DNA of 64,000 nucleotides, from NCBI GenBank assembly GCA_943367755.1, contig CALRKB020000002.1, positions 124,001 through 188,000 on the forward strand, given 5' to 3'. Of this stretch, positions 17,706 to 25,954 are shown piece after piece. Within the stretch, counting starts at the first letter, position 1; every line of letters starts with the position of its first letter. Both the position numbers and the translations under genes were made by a program. The notes under the pieces are model-generated. The model saw only the letters and a list, made by a program, of their open reading frames with translations. It did no database searches and was not told where the DNA came from. Origin of the DNA: PCC-6802 sp943367755 (GTDB lineage: Bacteria > Cyanobacteriota > Cyanobacteriia > Pseudanabaenales > Pseudanabaenaceae).

Positions 17706-18310
17706 TTACTTTCTCCTTGGCATAGCTTAATCAAGGCAGCAGGTATTCCCTCTAGCGGCAAAATCAGGTCTACACAGGCGGTTTGAATTGCGGCGGTGGG
17801 CATGCCGTTGAATTCAGCCGTTTTCTCGTCCTGCACCAGGACTGTTCCGCCCATTTGCTTAATCGCTGCCACCCCCATCGCACCATCGCTACCCGTGCCG
17901 GTCAGGACTACGGCGATCGCGCGGTCTTTGTAACTGGAGGCAGTCGATTCGAATAGCAGATTGGCGGAGGGTCGCACAAAATGCACCAATGCTGTCTGGG
18001 TTAAGGACAACCTGCCATCAGAATTAATCAGGACATGGTGATCCGGCGGGGCAATATATACTGTGCCTGGCACCAGGCCATCCCCTTCCTCCGCTGGCTT
18101 CACATGCAGAGGGGAGCGGCGACCTAAGATTTCTACTAGTAGCGATCGATGGTGCGGATCGAGATGCTGCACCACCACAATGGCAGTGGGGAATTCCTTG
18201 GGTAAAGCTGATAAAACCGAAATAAGTGCAGTCACCCCGCCTGCGGATGCCGCAAAAACAACTACATCAAATGCAGTGTTAGCTAAATGTGGAGGCTGAT
18301 TTAGAGACAC
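17702..18310 (-). CDS. Stand-alone CheB-type methylesterase
   Basis: About 202 residues, lacking the usual N-terminal receiver. Catalytic pattern is complete: Ser in 'FAASAGGVTAL', His in 'VVVQHLDPHH' and Asp in 'TGTGSDGAMG'. It would hydrolyse methyl-glutamate esters set by the overlapping CheR. The start is uncertain: the frame is open to TTG 18409, but homology begins near 'FDVVVFAASAGG', so GTG 18310 is preferred. The long extension would add 33 unrecognised residues. A fragment of a transposase begins on the other strand about 15 bp beyond the frame's upper end, so the upstream context may have been rearranged. Confidence 0.85.
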   Translation of the reverse strand: MSLNQPPHLANTAFDVVVFAASAGGVTALISVLSALPKEFPTAIVVVQHLDPHHRSLLVEILGRRSPLHVKPAEEGDGLVPGTVYIAPPDHHVLINSDGRLSLTQTALVHFVRPSANLLFESTASSYKDRAIAVVLTGTGSDGAMGVAAIKQMGGTVLVQDEKTAEFNGMPTAAIQTACVDLILPLEGIPAALIKLCQGESN

Positions 18311-18424
18311 AAGATCACCGTTGGATTGACTGTAAATGCAATCTCCCCTAACCCATTTAAACACTAAACCTCTTGCAAAAGTAACCTGTGGTAAAGTACG
18401 GAGTTTCAAAAATATTATCTATCC

Positions 18425-18770
18425 ATGTGTTGCGCGGTACACAAACGAACCCAGGAACTATCCAATCGTCAGTTTAAACGCTTGGGTAGGATAAAGCGAG
18501 AAACGTTTGATGCGATGGTAAAGGTTGTGCAACGGCAAGCACATCTTGTAGACACTACCCCGATCTGCTCAGGTAAGTTTCGCTTAGTTGGAGAATATTC
18601 TTTATTGCGAGGCTTTGAGCTGCCGGAGACCGTAGTGATGGATGTGATGGAGAATCCAATTAGGCGCTCTCACCGAGGACAAAAGGAAGACACTTCAAGG
18701 AGGCAAATTGAACAGGGTAGACAAGCAATTTAACCGAGCCCTAGACCAACGTAGGGTATTGTCTGAATAG
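18425..18770 (+). pseudogene. Decayed IS5-family-like transposase remnant
   Basis: The frame from ATG 18425 gives 'ELSNRQFKRLGRIKRETFDAMV' and then 'ETVVMDVMENPIRRSHRGQK', which fit the start and the DDE-domain 'D-V-T-E-x-P-I' part of an IS5-type transposase. The segment between them is about 40-50 residues too short. After a frameshift another frame gives 'LNRVDKQFNRALDQRRVLSE' and TAG 18770, which fits the C-terminal part. An internal deletion plus a frameshift make it inactive. It marks the left border of the RiPP locus. Confidence 0.7.
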
Positions 18771-18887
18771 AACATAAGTTCAATTAAAGTATTTTTTGTA
18801 TTCCCAAACACTTCGCTTTGTTTAAGCTAGGGTTAACAGAATTTTAAAATTTGCATTAATAGAATTTCTGGGTATAAAGTAAAACCT

Positions 18888-19451
18888 ATGGAAAATTCAG
18901 GTCAGTGCTTAACCCCCTTTCAGCGCAAGCTGCTGCTGAAGACTTTACAAACAGAACTGCGCCCGGAATACCGCCGTCGCATTGAAATTATGCTGCTCGC
19001 AGATCTAGGACAATCTCAAACGCAAATCCGTGAAACATTGGGTTGTGCTCACGAAACTGCACGATATTGGATAGCTATGGCACAAATGGGGCAGGCTCAC
19101 CAATGGAAAAACCGCCAAATGGGACGCCCTAAGACAGTTAACGAACAATATTGCGATCGCTTGAAAGAACTCGTAAGCCATAGTCCTCGTGAATATGGCT
19201 ATGCATTTCAACGCTGGACAGCGCAATGGTTAGGGAAGCACTTAGAAAAAGAACTGGATATTAAAGTTAGTAATTGCCATATCAATCGGTTACTAAAACA
19301 AATGGGACTTTCGACGCGAGTAAAACCCAGTGCAAGTGAGGAATTAGACCAAAGTGTAGTTCCTGATAGTTCTAACCTTGAGATTCGCGATCTAACATCT
19401 GCCAGTGTGCCAGAGCCTGGAGAACTATGGCTATTTAATTCAATTCATTAA
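18888..19451 (+). CDS. HTH protein derived from IS630-type transposase N-terminus, RiPP-locus associated
   Basis: A 187-residue protein with a helix-turn-helix region ('LTPFQRKLLLKTLQTEL', 'MLLADLGQSQTQIRETLGCAHETARYWI', about 8-65) and a winged-helix-like second part ('SPREYGYAFQRWTAQWLGKHL', 'VSNCHINRLLKQMGLST', about 95-145). This is the N-terminal DNA-binding layout of IS630/Tc1-type transposases, but the DDE catalytic domain is absent and the protein ends in a unique acidic tail. The frame is intact and 12 bp precede the exporter gene, so it looks like a domesticated DNA-binding protein in the exporter operon. From memory similar proteins precede C39 transporters in other cyanobacteria. 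A regulatory role is inference. Confidence 0.65.
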   Translation: MENSGQCLTPFQRKLLLKTLQTELRPEYRRRIEIMLLADLGQSQTQIRETLGCAHETARYWIAMAQMGQAHQWKNRQMGRPKTVNEQYCDRLKELVSHSPREYGYAFQRWTAQWLGKHLEKELDIKVSNCHINRLLKQMGLSTRVKPSASEELDQSVVPDSSNLEIRDLTSASVPEPGELWLFNSIH

Positions 19452-19463
19452 GATTTTCTAACT

Positions 19464-22400
19464 ATGGCGCAAGAATTACCTTCTCTATTTTTCAAATATC
19501 TAACAAATGCTCTAGGACAAGAACTTTCAAAACAAGCATTTGAGCAATATATTACCCAAATTACTGTTCTGGAACCATCAGCAGGTAAACTTTTCTGGCA
19601 GACGGAGAAATCCAATCCAGGAATATATATAGTCATAGAGGGAAAGGTAAGACTTCTACATCACACCGATAGCTTAATTGCAACAATAGAAGCAGGTGCG
19701 TGCTTTGGTGAAAATACTCTATTTCCAATTGGCTCTTTTCAGTCTTACTTCGCCAGAGCTTCTGTCAACGTTAAACTTTGTTTTCTTCCCGATCTATTGT
19801 TGCAAGAGCTGATCGGCAAATATCCCACCATTAAAGAGCACATTAAACATCAGGCAATACTGCGCGATTGGTTGCTACTATGTCCCGAAATTGCTGCGAT
19901 GCAAAAACTGCCAGGCTTAATGAAAGCGCTATCACTCTTGGAGAAGCATGAGCTGCCAAATGGGCAATTACCAGATGCACTGCAAAATCAGAAACTATGG
20001 TTTATGCGATGTGGGCAACTTCTCCATAGTTCAGGCCAAGAGCTAAATATTGGCTGTATTTATACCCCTTCTCATGTGAAGGAAGGCTCCTGGAAGGTAG
20101 TTCAGGCAGTAGAATTATATGTTCTCTCTCAGGATAAGTGGGAGACTGCACTCGATTATTTCCCTCAGTTCGAGCAACTGGCTTCATCCGAAACATCAAT
20201 ACAACAATTCGAGAGAAATCTTCACTTAGAAGAACGCGAGCCAAAGCTCTCACGCCTAGTGTCAGATGATAACCAGAAGAATCAGCAAAAATATCAGCAA
20301 AAAATTAGTAAAGCCTACTTCCCCAACCCGACATTGCAAGTTGGGCATTTGTGGCAACGAGTAATTCGACGCTATCCCTTCTTTCAGCAACATAGTGCCT
20401 CGGATTGCGGCGCGGCCTGCCTAGTGATGGTTAGTAGATACTGGGGCAAGCGGTTTAGTATTAATCGTCTGCGCGAAATTGCCAATGTAGACCGTAATGG
20501 CGCATCACTTCGAGGGCTGGCAGCAGCAGCAGAAAGCGTTGGATTCACTACTCGACCCGTAAAAGCTAGCCTTAATAAACTAGCAGAGCAGAATCTGCCT
20601 GCCATTGTACATTGGGAAGGAAGACACTATATCGTTGTCTATCGGGTGACGCGCGATCTCGCGATCGTTTGCGATCCTGCTATTGGTCAACGGAGTCTGA
20701 CGCATGCCGAGTTTCTAGCTGGTTGGACTGGATATACATTGTTGCTTCAACCAACAGCTCTACTGAGAGATACAGAGGAAACTAAACAGCCGTTTTGGCA
20801 ATTCTTTGAGTTAGTGAAACCCCACAGACTTATTCTATTGGAGGTATTTATTGCTTCCATTCTCATCCAAGTTTTTGGGTTAATCACACCACTATTTACT
20901 CAATTATTACTGGATCGAGTTTTAGTACAACGTAGCGATCTAACCCTAACAGCCGTAGGTTTAGGCTTACTAATTTTCAGTCTATTTCGAGTCGCCATAA
21001 CTGGTTTAAGGCAATATTTTCTGGATCAGACCGCAAACCGCGTAGATCTAGCCCTAATTGTTGGTTTTATTAGCCATACCTTTAGATTACCCTTAAACTA
21101 TTTTGAGTCCCGGTATGTGGGAGATATTATTTCCCGCGTTCAAGAAAATCGTAAAATTCAGCGGTTTCTAACTGGTGAAGCACTCTCAATCATCCTCGAC
21201 TTATTGACAGTATTTATTTATGTGGGACTGATGTTCTGGTACAGTTGGAAAATGGCATTACTCGTGTTAGTGATTGTACCTCCTTTTGTATTACTTGCCT
21301 TGTTTGCTACCCCTTTTTTGCAGCGTATTTCCCGTGAGATTTTTTCTGCCTACAACGAAGAAACTGGATATCTTATCCAATCCTTAACTGGTATACGTAC
21401 AGTCAAATCTCTAGCAGTTGAACAGACGGTTCGCTGGCGATGGGAGGAGTTGTTTGGCAGATCGATCCAGAAAAATTTTTCTGGGCAGTTGATTGGCAAC
21501 ACACTGCAAATCTTTAGTTCCGCAATAGAAGCAATAATGACAACAATATTGCTTTGGTTTGGGGCGTGGCAAGTGATTCAGAATGAACTAACTATTGGGC
21601 AATTAATTGCATTCAACATGCTACTGGGAAATGTAATTAATCCCTTTAAGCGATTAATTGTGCTATGGAATGAGTTGCAGGAAGTGATTATAGCGGTTGA
21701 ACGTATAAATGATGTGATTGATGCCGACCCGGAAGAAGACTTGCATCACCAGACTCGGCAATTCCTCCCTCCAATTAAGGGATTTATTCGTTTTCTCTCA
21801 GTCACTTTCCGCTACCATCCAGAAAGTGATGTCAACACTCTAGAAAATCTCAGCTTCGACATTCAGCCAGGACAAATGGTAGCCCTCGTTGGACGCAGTG
21901 GTTCTGGGAAAACTACGATTTCCAAGTTGCTTTTAGGGCTATATCCACCAACTAATGGCAAGATTTTGATTGATGGCTACGATGTTTCTACCCTTTCACT
22001 GCGATCGCTTCGCCAGCAGATCGGTGTGGTCGACCAGGATACCTTTTTGTTTGGTAGTACCATTCGGGAAAACATTAGTATAGGTCATCCCCATGCAACC
22101 CTAGAAGAGGTTATAGAAGCTGCACAACAAGCTGGAGCGCATCAATTTATCAAAGAACTGCCAATGGGCTACGAAACTCAAATTGGGGAAGGAGGAGGGA
22201 TGCTCTCTGGTGGACAGCGACAGCGTCTTGCGATCGCCCGAGCACTTCTAGGAAATCCCCGTTTGTTGATTTTAGATGAAGCCACAAGCAGTCTTGACGC
22301 CGAATCCGAACGTATTATCCAAACTAATTTCAACAAAATCCTCAAGGATAGAACAACACTCATAATTGCCCATCGTCTCTCAACAGTAAGGAATGCTGAT

Positions 22401-22517
22401 TTGATTCTGGTATTGGACAGAGGCATATTAATTGAAAGTGGTAGCCATGAAGAATTAATGGCTAAACGCGGCCACTATTTTTACCTTAACCAGCAACAAC
22501 TTGCCATAGCAGGTTGA
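19464..22517 (+). CDS. Peptidase-C39 bacteriocin-type ABC exporter with N-terminal cNMP-binding-like domain
   Basis: A 1017-residue exporter that should cut double-glycine leaders and pump the freed peptide out. N-terminal cyclic-nucleotide-binding-type fold (about 27-115, 'GIYIVIEGKVRLLHH', 'IEAGACFGE'), a linker, peptidase C39 (about 305-430; Cys315 in 'SASDCGAAC', His388 in 'RHYIVVY'), six-helix membrane domain (about 450-740), and ABC ATPase (Walker A 'GRSGSGKT' at 810-817, 'LSGGQRQRLAIARALL', 'LLILDEATSSLD'). About 300 residues longer than LanT or HlyB, it has the HetC/SunT-like layout seen in cyanobacteria. With the HlyD gene next and four GG-leader peptides nearby, it is the probable shared exporter of the locus. 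Whether the N-terminal fold binds a nucleotide is unknown. Confidence 0.93.
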   Translation: MAQELPSLFFKYLTNALGQELSKQAFEQYITQITVLEPSAGKLFWQTEKSNPGIYIVIEGKVRLLHHTDSLIATIEAGACFGENTLFPIGSFQSYFARASVNVKLCFLPDLLLQELIGKYPTIKEHIKHQAILRDWLLLCPEIAAMQKLPGLMKALSLLEKHELPNGQLPDALQNQKLWFMRCGQLLHSSGQELNIGCIYTPSHVKEGSWKVVQAVELYVLSQDKWETALDYFPQFEQLASSETSIQQFERNLHLEEREPKLSRLVSDDNQKNQQKYQQKISKAYFPNPTLQVGHLWQRVIRRYPFFQQHSASDCGAACLVMVSRYWGKRFSINRLREIANVDRNGASLRGLAAAAESVGFTTRPVKASLNKLAEQNLPAIVHWEGRHYIVVYRVTRDLAIVCDPAIGQRSLTHAEFLAGWTGYTLLLQPTALLRDTEETKQPFWQFFELVKPHRLILLEVFIASILIQVFGLITPLFTQLLLDRVLVQRSDLTLTAVGLGLLIFSLFRVAITGLRQYFLDQTANRVDLALIVGFISHTFRLPLNYFESRYVGDIISRVQENRKIQRFLTGEALSIILDLLTVFIYVGLMFWYSWKMALLVLVIVPPFVLLALFATPFLQRISREIFSAYNEETGYLIQSLTGIRTVKSLAVEQTVRWRWEELFGRSIQKNFSGQLIGNTLQIFSSAIEAIMTTILLWFGAWQVIQNELTIGQLIAFNMLLGNVINPFKRLIVLWNELQEVIIAVERINDVIDADPEEDLHHQTRQFLPPIKGFIRFLSVTFRYHPESDVNTLENLSFDIQPGQMVALVGRSGSGKTTISKLLLGLYPPTNGKILIDGYDVSTLSLRSLRQQIGVVDQDTFLFGSTIRENISIGHPHATLEEVIEAAQQAGAHQFIKELPMGYETQIGEGGGMLSGGQRQRLAIARALLGNPRLLILDEATSSLDAESERIIQTNFNKILKDRTTLIIAHRLSTVRNADLILVLDRGILIESGSHEELMAKRGHYFYLNQQQLAIAG

Positions 22518-22585
22518 ATAAAACAGCTTACGTCGAATCTTCAACTTGTAACGCGATCGATTGATAGTAATTTGCCAGCTTAACT

Positions 22586-24010
22586 ATGCCAAACAAATTT
22601 GACTCACAGAATCAGCTAAATCATAACGGTCATTTCAGTAGCGAACAAGATCTAACTGATGAACGATTAGAACTAGCTAGTCCTGATAAAATCACACTTT
22701 TAACCGACTCATCATCATCTAAATCTCTCGATCGCGATTGGTCAAGCTTGACACAAGAACTGATCGATACCTTGCCGAGAGTTTGGACGCGGGGGTTACT
22801 TTATTTTCTGGTTGCGTTTGTTGGGGTTGTTCTACCTTGGGCAATGCTATCTAAAGTCGATGAGACTGGCAGCGCTAGAGGACGGCTGGAGCCAAAAGGT
22901 GCAACACAAAGATTAGACTCCAACGCTGCTGGAACTGTTGCCCAGGTGCGCGTAACAGAAGGTCAAGCAGTTAAGGCAGGTCAGGTAATAATTGAATTGG
23001 AATCGAATATTCTTCGTACCGATATTGAACGGGCTAAAACTAAACATGAAGGTCAATTAAATCGGTTGTCACAGTTGCAGGTGATTAAAAATCAATTGGC
23101 GATCGCAACTCGCGCTCAAGAGCTTCAGAACCAATCTCAAGAATTGGAAAAGCAGGCTCAAATCGATCAAGCACGACAAAACCTCAGTGCTAGCAAAACT
23201 GCTCATACTTTAGCCGAAACCCGTTATGCAAAGGATACTGTAGAAGTCCGACGCTACCGCAAACTATGGAAACAAGACGTTACACCAGAAATTAAGGTAG
23301 TTGAAATGGAACGCGCGGCAGAGGAAAGTCAAAGGTTACTCTCTGCGGCTTTAGCAGAGATTCAACAAGCCAATTCCCGTTTATCGGAGCAACAGAGCAG
23401 CTACCAAAGTCTGATTCAGGCCGGCAAATTAGCTGTACTGAAAAGCGAACAACAGCTTAAAGACCTGCAAACACAAATCACATCCCTGCAAGCTGAAATT
23501 TCTCAAAGCAAAAGCGAGATTAAATCCTTGGAGCTTCAGTTAGAACAGCGCACATTCCGCGCACCAACTGAAGGCACAATTTTTCAGCTACCTATTCAAC
23601 GTGCCGGGACTGTGGTCCAACCAGGTCAGATGGTTGCTCAGATAGCCCCAAAAGGCTCGATTTTGATATTTAAAGCCCAGATGCCGATTCCTGAGAGTGG
23701 TTTTCTGCGCCCTGGAATGCCCGTCAAGTTAAAGTTTGATGCATATCCATTTCAGGACTATGGAGTGGTGCAAGCACACGTACTAAAGATATCCCCAGAT
23801 TCTAAACCTATGCAAACGCAGCAAGGTCAAATAGAAATGTTTGAACTGGAAATCACCCTCGATCAGACATACATCCAAACCCAGGACAAGTCTATAGCCT
23901 TAATACCAGGGCAAACAGCAACAGCAGAAGTAATTGTCCGGCAGCGCCGTCTCATTGACTTTGTTCTAGATCCCTTCAAGAAGCTCCAGGAAGGTGGGCT
24001 AAAACTTTAG
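22586..24010 (+). CDS. HlyD-family membrane fusion protein
   Basis: A 474-residue periplasmic adaptor. Cytoplasmic N terminus of about 70 residues, one membrane helix ('GLLYFLVAFVGVVLPWAML', about 72-90), a lipoyl half-motif ('GTVAQVRVTEGQAVKAGQVIIELES'), a long coiled coil (about 150-320), the second lipoyl half ('FRAPTEGTIFQLPIQRAGTVVQPGQMVAQIAP') and a C-terminal beta-barrel. It links the C39 exporter to an outer-membrane channel. It starts 68 bp after the exporter gene on the same strand, and no TolC-type gene is present in the window. The C-terminal 'DFVLDPFKKLQEGGLKL' is typical of the family. Confidence 0.92.
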   Translation: MPNKFDSQNQLNHNGHFSSEQDLTDERLELASPDKITLLTDSSSSKSLDRDWSSLTQELIDTLPRVWTRGLLYFLVAFVGVVLPWAMLSKVDETGSARGRLEPKGATQRLDSNAAGTVAQVRVTEGQAVKAGQVIIELESNILRTDIERAKTKHEGQLNRLSQLQVIKNQLAIATRAQELQNQSQELEKQAQIDQARQNLSASKTAHTLAETRYAKDTVEVRRYRKLWKQDVTPEIKVVEMERAAEESQRLLSAALAEIQQANSRLSEQQSSYQSLIQAGKLAVLKSEQQLKDLQTQITSLQAEISQSKSEIKSLELQLEQRTFRAPTEGTIFQLPIQRAGTVVQPGQMVAQIAPKGSILIFKAQMPIPESGFLRPGMPVKLKFDAYPFQDYGVVQAHVLKISPDSKPMQTQQGQIEMFELEITLDQTYIQTQDKSIALIPGQTATAEVIVRQRRLIDFVLDPFKKLQEGGLKL

Positions 24011-24130
24011 ATTCAATACGCAATTAAATCGTCAATTTTTATCTCAATGTGATTTAAATGACATGCATCTATTAACTCGATCATAGAGAATATATCTGAA
24101 ATATTAAGAACTCTCTTAAGGAGGATTACC

Positions 24131-24355
24131 ATGGCCAATATTTCTATTTCCGATCTATATTCGTCCGACTCTGAATCAATACTAGCTAGTATTGATGACA
24201 AAGACGTTGACCTGGTTAAGTCTGCGGTTAATCGCGCTCTTGAAGCACGAGGAGGGCTAAGTATCCCTGGTTCCACTTGTGTAAAACCATTTCCTCCTAT
24301 TCTTGTAGGGATTATCTACAACCCTAATTTTGATAAGGGTATAGCTGCGCTTTAA
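24131..24355 (+). CDS. Double-glycine RiPP precursor A
   Basis: A 74-residue peptide with a strong AAGGAGG 7 nt before ATG 24131. The leader of about 42 residues opens 'MANISISDL', shaped like the 'MATI-x-I-x-[DE]-L' of the two precursors at 32.7-33.2 kb, and ends in 'EARGG', a C39 cleavage site. The 32-residue core opens 'LSIPGSTCVKPFPPILVG' and ends 'DKGIAAL'. It has Ser, Thr and a single Cys, and is Pro-rich and hydrophobic. It directly follows the C39/HlyD genes, so export by them is likely. Which modifying enzyme acts on it is unknown. The hairpin just downstream fits strong expression of the peptide relative to later genes. Confidence 0.75.
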   Translation: MANISISDLYSSDSESILASIDDKDVDLVKSAVNRALEARGGLSIPGSTCVKPFPPILVGIIYNPNFDKGIAAL

Positions 24356-24366
24356 CCTGTAAAACC

Positions 24367-24409
24367 TTCAGCAAGGCACTTTTTGTTCAATGACTAGTAC
24401 CTTGCTGAA
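24367..24409 (+). terminator. Stem-loop after precursor A (attenuator or mRNA-end candidate)
   Basis: TTCAGCAAGGCACT (24367-24380) pairs with AGTACCTTGCTGAA (24396-24409), with one mismatch and a 15-nt loop. It begins 11 bp after the precursor stop. No U-run follows, so it may be a partial or Rho-assisted stop, or a 3' stabiliser that raises precursor levels. Confidence 0.5.
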
Positions 24410-24443
24410 ATCAAGACTTAATCTCTAAGCAAAGGTATATTCG

Positions 24444-24893
24444 ATGGATCGCAATCATACTAACAATTCTCCACAATGCCCTAGCGCCAGACCAGAAATG
24501 GAAGGTAGCGTTGTATTTGGCATAATTATGGGGACACGCGAAGAACCTCGTCTGGCTCATTTGATCGAACCGAAACCTGTAACGAATGACCTCTTAGCTT
24601 TAGCCAACCCTGTTGCTCCCACTGAGATATTTCGTTTTGCAGCTTCATGTGCAGGGGATGACTGTCAGCACTTTGATGGTGCGAAGTGTCGACTTGCAAC
24701 CCGGATCGTGGAGAATTTGCCCACTGTAAGTGAGGAGTTACCTCCTTGCAGCATTCGTTCGACTTGTCGCTGGTGGCAACAAGAAGGTAAAGCGGCATGT
24801 ATGCGCTGTCCCCAAATTGTCACAGATACGTACTCCCCATCCGATCGCCTACGCCAAGCCGCAGATCCTTCTATTTACTCTCTTACTAGTTGA
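24444..24893 (+). CDS. Cys-rich RiPP-locus-associated protein
   Basis: A 149-residue soluble protein without signal peptide. Eight Cys at 12, 69, 74, 82, 102, 108, 119 and 122; the last seven are spaced C-x4-C-x7-C-x19-C-x5-C-x10-C-x2-C, a layout suited to a metal or Fe-S cluster. Key pieces are 'FAASCAGDDCQHFDGAKC', 'CSIRSTCRWWQQEGKAAC' and 'MRCPQ'. I recall similar proteins beside cyanobacterial double-glycine peptide loci, but no function is established that I know of. Located between precursor A and a parvulin on the same strand. It could be a maturation helper or an electron-transfer partner for the radical SAM enzyme, which is speculation. Confidence 0.65.
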   Translation: MDRNHTNNSPQCPSARPEMEGSVVFGIIMGTREEPRLAHLIEPKPVTNDLLALANPVAPTEIFRFAASCAGDDCQHFDGAKCRLATRIVENLPTVSEELPPCSIRSTCRWWQQEGKAACMRCPQIVTDTYSPSDRLRQAADPSIYSLTS

Positions 24894-24990
24894 ACGCCTG
24901 ATTACCTTTATATATTTAATTTAAAGAGAAGTTTTTTGAACTCGTTCAAGGTCTAACTTTTACTTCTATTCTTATATCAGAATTACTAAC

Positions 24991-25737
24991 ATGTCAAAAC
25001 CTTTTAGCATTTCCAGTCTTGATATTCTCAATCAAGTCAAATTGTCTTGTCAAATACCAACAATTGTTGAAGGTATAGTTAGCCGTAAGATTCTGGGGTA
25101 CACGGCTGCTGAAGCAGGCATTACGGTAGAGCCGGAAGAACTTCAGCAAGCAGCGGATAGCATCAGACTAGTCAATGGCCTGAGACGTACTGAAGATACC
25201 TGGCAGTGGCTGCAAAAATATTGCTTATCCCTCGATGAGTTTGAAGAATTAGTCTATGGTAATGTAATCTCTGCAAAATTGGCTCAACATCTCTTTGAAG
25301 AAAAGATAGAACCATTTTTTGTAGAACATCAACTTGATTACGCTCAAGTTGTGATGTATGAAGTAGTTCTGGATGATGAAGACATGGCGATCGAACTCTT
25401 TTATGCGCTCAAAGAAGATGAAATAAGTTTCCATGAAACCGCTCGTCAGCACATTCAGGATAAAGAACTGCGGCGCTCTTGTGGGTACCGGGGAATCCTA
25501 TATCGTAAAGATTTAAAGCCTGAGATTTCGGCCGCAGTCTTTGCAGCCAGTCCTCCGCAAATTCTCAAACCAATCTTGACCTCTTTGGGAACTCATCTAA
25601 TCTTAGTTGAGGAAATAATTCAACCCCAATTAGATATTCCGCTTCGTCACAAAATTCTTTCCGACCTATTTGCTGAATGGTTAAAACAAGAAATCAGTCA
25701 ATTTGATATTGAAATCGATCTTGAAACAAAGCTTTGA
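24991..25737 (+). CDS. Parvulin-type (PpiC/SurA-like) peptidyl-prolyl isomerase, RiPP-associated
   Basis: A 248-residue protein. An N-terminal helical part (about 20-110, 'DEFEELVYGNVISAKLAQHLF') like the SurA/PrsA chaperone region precedes a PpiC domain (about 115-220; 'ELRRSCGYRGILYRKDLKPEI', 'ILKPILTSLGTHLILVEEI'). No signal peptide, so it acts in the cytoplasm. It is paralogous in layout to the parvulin at 28017-28784 of the opposite arm. The parvulin GG and H motifs are weaker here: 'CGYRG' replaces 'GGxxG'. In this locus it may isomerise or chaperone precursor peptides. It ends the plus arm, converging on the minus arm. Confidence 0.75.
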   Translation: MSKPFSISSLDILNQVKLSCQIPTIVEGIVSRKILGYTAAEAGITVEPEELQQAADSIRLVNGLRRTEDTWQWLQKYCLSLDEFEELVYGNVISAKLAQHLFEEKIEPFFVEHQLDYAQVVMYEVVLDDEDMAIELFYALKEDEISFHETARQHIQDKELRRSCGYRGILYRKDLKPEISAAVFAASPPQILKPILTSLGTHLILVEEIIQPQLDIPLRHKILSDLFAEWLKQEISQFDIEIDLETKL

Positions 25738-25753
25738 CACACCAGCCATCCTT

Positions 25754-25912
25754 CTAATTTAGGATAAATACTTTTTCCACACGCTCCAATGCCTGCTTTG
25801 CCTGAAAGGCTAATAGTAAGTATTGCAATTGGTTAGGCCAAGGGTCACGGGGAAGTAGGGTGAGATCTGATGTTGGTCGTTCGACTGGTTCCAACGGTAT
25901 AGAGAAAGCCAT
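25754..25912 (-). CDS. Putative 52-residue protein downstream of the radical SAM gene
   Basis: ATG 25912 opens a 52-codon frame ending in TAG at 25754: 'MAFSIPLEPVERPTSDL', then 'RDPWPNQLQYLLLAFQAKQ' and 'ALERVEKVFILN'. The composition looks coding (amphipathic helices, few rare residues). It lies 43 bp after the radical SAM stop on the same strand and ends 17 bp from the convergent parvulin stop. No good SD is visible. The plp splicease needs a small partner, PlpY, and the position suggests an analogue, but I cannot recognise similarity. It could also be a remnant. Confidence 0.4.
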   Translation of the reverse strand: MAFSIPLEPVERPTSDLTLLPRDPWPNQLQYLLLAFQAKQALERVEKVFILN

Positions 25913-25954
25913 AGTTTTATGCCCATGTATGATTAAAATAATTGAAATAAGACG

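Noticed and set aside
24526..24798. 90-codon minus ORF inside the Cys-rich gene
   Set aside because: Antisense shadow; the plus frame has the ordered Cys array and operon spacing.
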